Part shown: piece after piece, positions 1-4,883 of the stretch
Layout of the letters: every line of letters starts with the position of its first letter
How positions within the stretch are numbered: position 1 is the stretch's first letter
NCBI GenBank assembly: GCA_913053795.1
Contig: CAJXGZ010000122.1
Span: forward strand, 1-7,088
Length of the DNA stretch: 7,088 nucleotides
From: an uncultured Rhodospirillales bacterium
Lineage (GTDB): Bacteria; Pseudomonadota; Alphaproteobacteria; Rhodospirillales; 2-02-FULL-58-16
Direction: 5' to 3'
Program-made: the position numbers and the translations under genes
The notes under the pieces: model-generated
Seen by the model: only the letters and a program-made list of their open reading frames with translations
What the model was told of the DNA's origin: nothing
Database searches by the model: none

Positions 1-1251
1 CGCCTCGACGACGCCGCCGACGCTGGAGTCGAAGTCGTCGGCCATCTTGCTCATCAGCGCCTTCTTCTCCTTGGCGGAGCGGAGTTCCTGTTCCTCCTGC
101 TCGGCCTCCATCTGCTTGACGCGGATGGCGTTGTCCTTGAACACCTGGACGGCGGTCGCCATCTCGCCGATTTCGTCACCGCGGCCCTGGGCCGGAATTT
201 CGGTCTCAAGGTCGCCTTCCGCCAGCCGCCCCATGGCCCCGGTCATGACGATAACCGGCTTGGAAATGCCGTTGCCGATGACGAAGGCCAGCGCCAGACC
301 GACGGCAAAGCCGACGAGGGCGGCCACTATCATCTCGATTTCCGCCATCTCGATCGCCTCCACCGTATCGTCGCGGATCTTCTCCTCGATCTCGGCGATT
401 TCGTTCTGCAGGTTTTCGGCGTCTTTTGCGATCTCCCGCGCCGCCTCGGCCATCTCGCCGTCCACCAGTTGGCGCAGCTCGGCCTCGTCCTCGTGGGTCA
501 TTTCGAAGGCGGCCTCGTATTTTTTGAACTGCTCGGTTATCTCCTGGTGCAGTTTCTTCTCGAGGTCGGTGCGGACCGCCTTGCCGAGGGCTTGGAGGGC
601 GGTCTCGAATTCCTTGAACTCGCGCTGCGTCTTGGGGCCGAAGGAATCGTCCTGGCGGCCGATCAGGATGTTGGCGTAGAGCCGGGCCAGAATGGCGCGC
701 TCACGCGCCGCCGAGGCGAGGATGATGGCGTCCGAGTTGCCCTCGGCGGCCGACGCCTTGATGATGGCGTCCAGATCCTCAACGACCTTGATGCCGGCCG
801 GCTCCAGCTCCTCGCGGACCAGTTTCCCGAACTCACGCTCCAGAACCTCGGCCTTGGCGAAGTCCTTAGCGTAGAGGGCCAAGGCCTCCTGGAGGCGTTT
901 CATCTCCTCACGGTGCTCAGCCTTCTTCAGACGCTTCAAGGCCTTTTCCATTATTGGCTCGAGCCCCTTGGTCAATTCTTGGACTTTCTCGGCGTCCTTC
1001 TCGTCGCCGGTCCGGATGAATTCGCGGGCGTAGGTTTGAAGTTTCAGAAATTCGGACTCGATGTGGCTAACCAGCGCCGACACCTCGACGTTCTCGGCGT
1101 ATTCGTCGACATCGTGTCCGACACGAACGAAACCGAAGTAGCCGAAGCCCCCGACTACGGCCAGCACCGCCAGCACCGCCATAAACCCCAGCAGAACCCT
1201 GGTCCTGACCTTGGCGTTGCCCATGAAATCAGCCATTTTGGTTGCGCTCAT
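1..1251 (-). CDS. Methyl-accepting chemotaxis protein, N-terminal part (cut by window edge)
   Basis: This is the first 417 codons of a transmembrane chemoreceptor; the gene continues past position 1. Such receptors sense a ligand outside the inner membrane and control the CheA kinase through a cytoplasmic coiled coil. Reading from the ATG at 1251, I see a short cytoplasmic start, TM1 at about residues 19-43, a periplasmic domain of about 263 residues (44-306), TM2 at about 307-327, and a HAMP domain at about 328-382 (SKPVIVMTGAMGRLAEGDLE, then GDEIGEMATAVQVFKDN). The sequence stops at MADDFDSSVGGVVEA, where the signalling domain should begin. The periplasmic part is almost all helical and rich in Glu, Lys and Ala; its length fits a helical bimodular (HBM-type) sensor better than a roughly 150-residue four-helix bundle, but this is inference from size and composition. 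The ligand cannot be read from the sequence. The start is supported by a strong ribosome binding site. The gene follows the carbonic anhydrase gene by 61 bases on the same strand. Confidence 0.93.
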   Translation of the reverse strand, partial: MSATKMADFMGNAKVRTRVLLGFMAVLAVLAVVGGFGYFGFVRVGHDVDEYAENVEVSALVSHIESEFLKLQTYAREFIRTGDEKDAEKVQELTKGLEPIMEKALKRLKKAEHREEMKRLQEALALYAKDFAKAEVLEREFGKLVREELEPAGIKVVEDLDAIIKASAAEGNSDAIILASAARERAILARLYANILIGRQDDSFGPKTQREFKEFETALQALGKAVRTDLEKKLHQEITEQFKKYEAAFEMTHEDEAELRQLVDGEMAEAAREIAKDAENLQNEIAEIEEKIRDDTVEAIEMAEIEMIVAALVGFAVGLALAFVIGNGISKPVIVMTGAMGRLAEGDLETEIPAQGRGDEIGEMATAVQVFKDNAIRVKQMEAEQEEQELRSAKEKKALMSKMADDFDSSVGGVVEA

Positions 1252-1253
1252 TG

Positions 1254-1261
1254 TCACCTCC
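1254..1261 (-). promoter_or_regulatory. Strong ribosome binding site of the first chemoreceptor gene
   Basis: On the minus strand the bases read GGAGGTGA, a near-complete match to the 16S rRNA anti-Shine-Dalgarno complement, with CA before the ATG at 1251. It fixes the start codon and predicts efficient translation independent of the upstream carbonic anhydrase gene. Confidence 0.9.
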
Positions 1262-1312
1262 CCTTAAATGTCGACTCCTCAATAAAATTCAAAAAATCCG
1301 CAAGCGCCTGAG

Positions 1313-2152
1313 TTATTTTTTCACAAGTTTTTTTACAAGCAATTGCCTCCGCCCCAGAGGCTTCACCGGGCGGGCGTTGTTGGGAAAGATGCTGGAGAAC
1401 CGGTCTATTTGGGCGCCCGACATTTCAACCGGGGTGCGGAACATGGTCCAGATCACCTTTTGGGAACATGGCGGAGTGGTCAACGAGCCCCGATAACGGA
1501 AAAAACTCTTGTTATTGGGAAGCAGATTGATGGGCGATACGACGCCGCCGCTGGCTTCGCCCTTTGCACGCGGCATAATGCTCCAGACAGGGGCAAGAGC
1601 GTTGTTTTTCGCTCCCCTTTTTGCGAGAACGCCTAGAACGGCCAACGCGCCGTCGTTCGCGGCATGGACAAAATGAACTTCAAGTTCGTACGCCTTGCCG
1701 GAGACAAGATGCTCGCTCTTGTGATGGAAGTGATACTGCAGCAAGTTGAAACGCTTTCCATCCAGCGTGATATAGCTGCCCGGATCCACATTGACCTGAA
1801 TGGTGTGTCCGTTGTTGATCACGTTCAGGGAAGTTGAGCGATAGTTGATGCGTATCTTGCCGACATCCGCGCCAATGCCGTCCTTAAGATCAATAGGCGA
1901 TTGCTGTACGCCCACACCGCAGACCAGATAAGCCGGCGACAGATCACCCCATTTTTCCGGGCCTTCATCCCCCTCGTACGACCAGTGGGGCAGTTCCCCG
2001 CCATGTTCTTTCTTGGCGGGGGAGGCGTCTTCTTTCTTGGCGGGGGAGGCGTCGCCGTCACGCAGTTCGGACGCTGAAACCTGGTTTGATCCCATGAGGA
2101 CGGCGCAGACCAACAACGAACCAGCGAGATATTCAACTGTTCTCAAGCGCAT
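1313..2152 (-). CDS. cah: Exported alpha-class carbonic anhydrase
   Basis: A 279-residue zinc enzyme expected to interconvert CO2 and bicarbonate in the periplasm. Residues 1-28 look like a Sec signal peptide (MRLR, hydrophobic core, cleavage near VSAS-E). A charged linker follows with an exactly repeated DASPAKKE (34-49), then the alpha-carbonic anhydrase fold from about HWSYEG (56) to the end. The probable zinc ligands are H141 and H143 in YHFHHKSEH and H160 in ELEVHFVH. H116 in NNGHTIQV matches the proton-shuttle histidine (His64 of human CA II). E147 and T225 match Glu106 and Thr199, in SEH and SLTTPPC. C78 (YLVCGVG) and C229 (TPPCS) match the disulfide pair of bacterial alpha enzymes, consistent with export. 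QQSPIDL is the usual family motif. All catalytic residues are present, so it should be active. An AGGGAGA stretch lies about 8-10 bases before the ATG. The gene is divergent from the NIT chemoreceptor and directly upstream of the other receptor, with no clear terminator between them. Confidence 0.96.
   Translation of the reverse strand: MRLRTVEYLAGSLLVCAVLMGSNQVSASELRDGDASPAKKEDASPAKKEHGGELPHWSYEGDEGPEKWGDLSPAYLVCGVGVQQSPIDLKDGIGADVGKIRINYRSTSLNVINNGHTIQVNVDPGSYITLDGKRFNLLQYHFHHKSEHLVSGKAYELEVHFVHAANDGALAVLGVLAKRGAKNNALAPVWSIMPRAKGEASGGVVSPINLLPNNKSFFRYRGSLTTPPCSQKVIWTMFRTPVEMSGAQIDRFSSIFPNNARPVKPLGRRQLLVKKLVKK
2006..2053 (-). repeat. Perfect 24-bp tandem duplication inside the carbonic anhydrase gene
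   Basis: Positions 2006-2029 and 2030-2053 are identical base for base. Being a multiple of three, the duplication keeps the frame and encodes DASPAKKE twice, in the linker between signal peptide and catalytic domain. The lack of any synonymous difference suggests a recent slippage duplication. Copy number could vary between strains. Confidence 0.95.
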
Positions 2153-2301
2153 GACCTTACATCTCCCTTTGGTAATAACCGCAATAATTCTAATAAATAA
2201 ATTAAACTAAAAAATGCGGATACGACCCGTCACGGGCCTTTGCATTACACCGATAAAGCGAACCCATGGCGCCCCCCTTGGAAACCCGTCAATTCCGAAT
2301 G

Positions 2302-2329
2302 CAGCCGCGTTTTCCGCAACTCGCGGCTG
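2302..2329. repeat. Inverted repeat, 8-bp GC-rich stem with 12-base loop
   Basis: CAGCCGCG (2302-2309) pairs perfectly with CGCGGCTG (2322-2329) around a 12-base loop. No run of T follows on either strand, so it is not a standard intrinsic terminator. It could be an operator, an RNA hairpin in a leader, or a leftover of a decayed element. Confidence 0.5.
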
Positions 2330-2334
2330 AAATT

Positions 2335-2361
2335 AAGAGAGAGAGGAAGGGGGGGAGAGAG
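2335..2361 (+). other. 27-base uninterrupted purine tract
   Basis: Every base from 2335 to 2361 on the plus strand is A or G, including alternating AG units and a run of seven G. It directly follows the hairpin at 2302-2329. Such tracts can form unusual DNA structures and are prone to length change; no function is shown here. Confidence 0.75.
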
Positions 2362-2446
2362 CAACAAAGTTACCAAAAACGCGGTCAAGGAAACTGCGGA
2401 CGTCGCTCCTAATCCAATAAGGTCGCGAGCCCAGCATCGCTCTTGA

Positions 2447-2472
2447 TGAAAACATATTATTGAAAACATATT
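2447..2472 (+). repeat. Direct repeat TGAAAACATATT, two copies 14 bases apart
   Basis: TGAAAACATATT occurs at 2447-2458 and again at 2461-2472, separated by AT. It lies about 320 bases upstream of the chemoreceptor start and 300 bases upstream of the carbonic anhydrase start. Close repeats like this can be binding sites for a regulator, but the 14-base period does not match one DNA helical turn, and I cannot name a protein. Confidence 0.6.
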
Positions 2473-2647
2473 CCCCCCAAGGCTTTATACTACGAAAAAG
2501 AAAAATTTTAAAATAGATTTCAATCCTTTCCATTAAAATCTCCATCAAACTCGGATAGTAGCCCCCTTTCCCCGCGTTCAAATTCTCCTTTTCATTCCAT
2601 AACCTTAGCATGACGTAATCACGCTAAAGTTATCTGGACCCTACCTA

Positions 2648-2710
2648 TTTTGTATATGCTGACCCTATACTTATGTATTATACAATAATCCTGGGTGGTT
2701 TCGTATATGC
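2648..2710 (+). repeat. Pair of near-identical 12-mers TTTYGTATATGC, 51 bases apart
   Basis: TTTTGTATATGC (2648-2659) and TTTCGTATATGC (2699-2710) differ at one base. Both lie in the likely promoter region of the NIT chemoreceptor gene, either side of the best -10-like sequence. They may be paired regulator sites; chance similarity in A+T-rich DNA is possible. Confidence 0.45.
2659..2686 (+). promoter_or_regulatory. Possible sigma-70 type promoter for the NIT chemoreceptor
   Basis: CTGACC (2659-2664) and TACAAT (2681-2686) resemble -35 and -10 boxes with a 16-base spacer, which would put the transcript start about 95 bases before the ATG at 2789. The -10 box differs from consensus at one base; the -35 box is weaker. 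Other combinations are possible in this A+T-rich stretch, including TATACT at 2666-2671. Confidence 0.3.
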
Positions 2711-2774
2711 AAGACGACCGCACAAGCACCGCATCCCGCTCCCATGCTTGAGGGCGGGACGGAAGCGATTTCAT

Positions 2775-2780
2775 GGGGGA
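2775..2780 (+). promoter_or_regulatory. Ribosome binding site supporting the start at 2789
   Basis: GGGGGA ends eight bases before the ATG at 2789. The earlier in-frame ATG at 2744 has no purine-rich site in front of it and would add 15 residues unlike a receptor N-terminus, so 2789 is the better start. Confidence 0.6.
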
Positions 2781-2788
2781 AAAAACAG

Positions 2789-4846
2789 ATGTTTGCATTC
2801 TTGGAAAACGCCAAGATCGGCGCTCGCATTTCGCTAGCCCTGGTTTTGCCGATCGTCGGCCTTATTGCCTTTTCCGGCTTTTTAGTGGTCGAAAAACAAC
2901 AAGTCGCCTCGGATATGGGAGGCATTCAGGAACTGGCGGACCTTGCTCCGGTGATCAGCGCCCTGGTCCATGAATTACAGAAGGAACGCGGCGCCTCCGC
3001 CGTTTTCATCGGCTCCAATGGAGAAAAATTCGTCAAGGAGATTCCCGACCAGAAAACAGAAACCAACAAAAAACGAAGCGCATTGGCCGACGCCTTAAAA
3101 GCCTTCGACGCCGCGTCCTTCGGCTCCAATCTGGCCAGCAAGGTGAAGACCGCTGAAAGCGCCGTGTCCGGGCTCGACGGCAAACGCAACCAGATATCCA
3201 GCCTGTCGATTACCGTGCCGGAGATGGCCGCATACTACACCCCCACCATCGCCAAGCTGCTCAGCATCGTCGAGGAAATGACCGTGCTCAGCACCAACGC
3301 CCAGGTCACCGAGGCCATTACCGCCTACACCTCCTTCCTTCAGGGCAAAGAGCGCACCGGCATCGAACGCGCCATGGGCGGCGCCGGCTTCGGCGCCGGC
3401 GAATTCAAACCGGCGATTTACCAGAAATTTATCTCGCTGATCGCTCAGCAGGAAATCTACTTTAGCATTTTCGACATCAACGCCACTGAAGAGCAGCAAG
3501 CGTTTTTGAAAAACACCCTGGTCGGCCCCGATGTGGACGACGTCAACCGCATGCGCAAGATCGCCATCGACAGCCCCCAGACGAAAAACCTCGAAGGCGT
3601 AACAGGGCCTTACTGGTTCGCCACCATCACCAAGAAGATCAACCTGCTGAAAAAGGTGGAGGACAAGATCGCCACCGACCTCAAGAACCTGGCGGGGGGC
3701 ATGCAGAGCGGCGCCCAATCGACATTTTCCATTCTCCTGGCCGTCACCGTGGCGCTTTTGGCCGTCACCGTCGTCCTGGTGGTGGTGATCGTGCGCGGCA
3801 TCACCGGACCGCTCAGCGGCATGACCCACGCCATGAGCACCCTCGCCGATGGCGACAAGACCATTGAGATCGAAGGCGCCGAGCGGGGCGACGAGTTCGG
3901 CGCCATGGCGAAGGCGGTTCAGGTCTTCAAGGACAACATGATCGCGGCCGACAAAGCGCGGGAGGAGCAGAAAAAAGAGCAAGACGCCCGCGAACAGCGC
4001 GCCAAGCGCCTCGAAGAACTGACCCAGGACTTCGACAAGGTCGCCACCGAAATGCTCAGCTCGGTAACGTCTTCAGCGACCGAGATGGAATCCACGGCCA
4101 CCTCCATGTCATCAATCTCCGAAGAAACGAATGTCCAGGCGGCGACGGTGGCGGCGGCCTCCGAACAGGCTTCGACCAACGTCCAGACGGTGGCCTCGGC
4201 GGCGGAGGAGCTGTCCAGCTCCATATCCGAGATCAGCCGCCAGGTGGCGCAGTCTTCCGAGATCGCCACGCAGGCGGTGGGCGACGCCAAGGAGACGGAT
4301 GAAAAAATCCAGGGTCTCGCCATGGCCGCTCAAAAGATCGGCGAGGTGGTCGCCCTGATTACCGACATCGCCGACCAGACCAACCTGCTGGCCTTGAACG
4401 CCACCATCGAGGCGGCCAGGGCGGGAGACGCCGGCAAGGGCTTCGCGGTCGTCGCCTCCGAGGTCAAGAATCTGGCCAATCAGACGGCCAAGGCGACCGA
4501 GGAAATCGGCGCCCAGATCAAAAGCGTTCAGGACGCAACCCAAGAGGCGGTCGCCGCTATCCAGGGCATCGGCAAGACCATCGGCGAGATCGACGAGATT
4601 GGCGCTGCCATCGCGGCGGCGGTCGAGGAGCAAGGCGCCGCCACCCAGGAGATCGCCCGCAACGTCGAGCAGGCGGCGGCGGGAACCCAGGAGGTTTCCT
4701 CCAACATTACCGGCGTCACCGAAGCCGCCAGCCAGACCGGCGAAGCCGCCACTCAAGTCACCACCGCCGCCAAGGATCTTTCCTCTCAGGCGGAAACATT
4801 GCGCAGCCAGGTTGACAAGTTCCTGTCTGACGTCCGCGAGGCTTAG
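2789..4846 (+). CDS. Methyl-accepting chemotaxis protein with NIT (nitrate/nitrite-sensing type) domain
   Basis: A complete 685-residue transmembrane chemoreceptor, counted from the ATG at 2789. After FLENAKIGARI, TM1 spans about 12-34. The periplasmic region (about 35-311) carries NIT-domain hallmarks: HELQKERGASAVFIGSNG at 61-78 and the second-half motif GKERTGIERAMG at 186-197, followed by a helical stretch with LIAQQEIYFSIF. TM2 is at about 312-336, HAMP at about 337-390 (GITGPLSGM to AVQVFKDNM), and the MCP signalling coiled coil at about 410-680, with the CheA/CheW-binding hairpin tip near DIADQTNLLALNATIEAARAG at 526-546. In NasR, a NIT-domain regulator, conserved arginines bind nitrate or nitrite; R67 in the QKERG motif is a candidate here. 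NIT domains are diverse, so the ligand is not proven. There is no C-terminal NWETF-type tether for CheR/CheB; the protein ends FLSDVREA. No che genes are in the window, so it presumably feeds a pathway encoded elsewhere. Confidence 0.95.
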   Translation: MFAFLENAKIGARISLALVLPIVGLIAFSGFLVVEKQQVASDMGGIQELADLAPVISALVHELQKERGASAVFIGSNGEKFVKEIPDQKTETNKKRSALADALKAFDAASFGSNLASKVKTAESAVSGLDGKRNQISSLSITVPEMAAYYTPTIAKLLSIVEEMTVLSTNAQVTEAITAYTSFLQGKERTGIERAMGGAGFGAGEFKPAIYQKFISLIAQQEIYFSIFDINATEEQQAFLKNTLVGPDVDDVNRMRKIAIDSPQTKNLEGVTGPYWFATITKKINLLKKVEDKIATDLKNLAGGMQSGAQSTFSILLAVTVALLAVTVVLVVVIVRGITGPLSGMTHAMSTLADGDKTIEIEGAERGDEFGAMAKAVQVFKDNMIAADKAREEQKKEQDAREQRAKRLEELTQDFDKVATEMLSSVTSSATEMESTATSMSSISEETNVQAATVAAASEQASTNVQTVASAAEELSSSISEISRQVAQSSEIATQAVGDAKETDEKIQGLAMAAQKIGEVVALITDIADQTNLLALNATIEAARAGDAGKGFAVVASEVKNLANQTAKATEEIGAQIKSVQDATQEAVAAIQGIGKTIGEIDEIGAAIAAAVEEQGAATQEIARNVEQAAAGTQEVSSNITGVTEAASQTGEAATQVTTAAKDLSSQAETLRSQVDKFLSDVREA

Positions 4847-4847
4847 T

Positions 4848-4883
4848 GAATTAAAGGGGCCTGACCCCTTTAATTCTTTTTTT
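4848..4883 (+). terminator. Rho-independent terminator of the NIT chemoreceptor, overlapping the uvrB 3' end
   Basis: GAATTAAAGGGG (4848-4859) pairs perfectly over 12 bp with CCCCTTTAATTC (4865-4876) around the loop CCTGA, and seven T (4877-4883) follow. It begins two bases after the chemoreceptor's TAG. Read on the minus strand, the same bases are the last codons of uvrB and its TAA. Transcription from the uvrB side also meets the hairpin but has only a weak TTTAATT-type tail, so termination there would be poorer. Confidence 0.88.

Larger units (their letters stand above)
2153..2788. other. Long divergent intergenic region, A+T-rich, no convincing gene
   Basis: This 636-base stretch lies between the divergent carbonic anhydrase and NIT-chemoreceptor genes and must hold the promoters of both. 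It is clearly richer in A and T than the flanking genes, most strongly at about 2171-2214 (just upstream of the carbonic anhydrase) and 2448-2540. Open frames of up to 92 codons exist on both strands, but they overlap each other, have unconvincing starts, and show no domain or protein-like composition that I recognise. Within it I see an 8-bp hairpin, a purine tract, a 12-bp direct repeat, and a spaced pair of near-identical 12-mers close to the chemoreceptor. No tRNA or known riboswitch fold was recognised. Decayed genes or a small RNA cannot be excluded by eye. Confidence 0.7.

Noticed and set aside
469..1311. 280-codon open frame on the plus strand
   Set aside because: Antisense to the first chemoreceptor, whose reading frame shows TM segments, HAMP and a strong ribosome binding site.
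1266..1312. Possible terminator between carbonic anhydrase and the first chemoreceptor (CGCTTGCG then a T-run on the minus strand)
   Set aside because: The self-complementary bases would need a two-base loop and only a three-bp stem; too weak to call.
2333..2611. 92-codon minus-strand open frame in the intergenic region
   Set aside because: No good ribosome site at its ATG, it overlaps other frames, it translates the purine tract into its C-terminus, and no domain is visible. A real small gene cannot be fully excluded.
2744..2788. Upstream ATG extending the NIT chemoreceptor by 15 residues
   Set aside because: No Shine-Dalgarno sequence before 2744, while 2789 has GGGGGA at good spacing and gives a typical receptor start.
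3095..3982. 295-codon open frame on the minus strand opposite the NIT chemoreceptor
   Set aside because: Shadow of the receptor gene; composition rich in G, H, D and A, with no recognisable domain.
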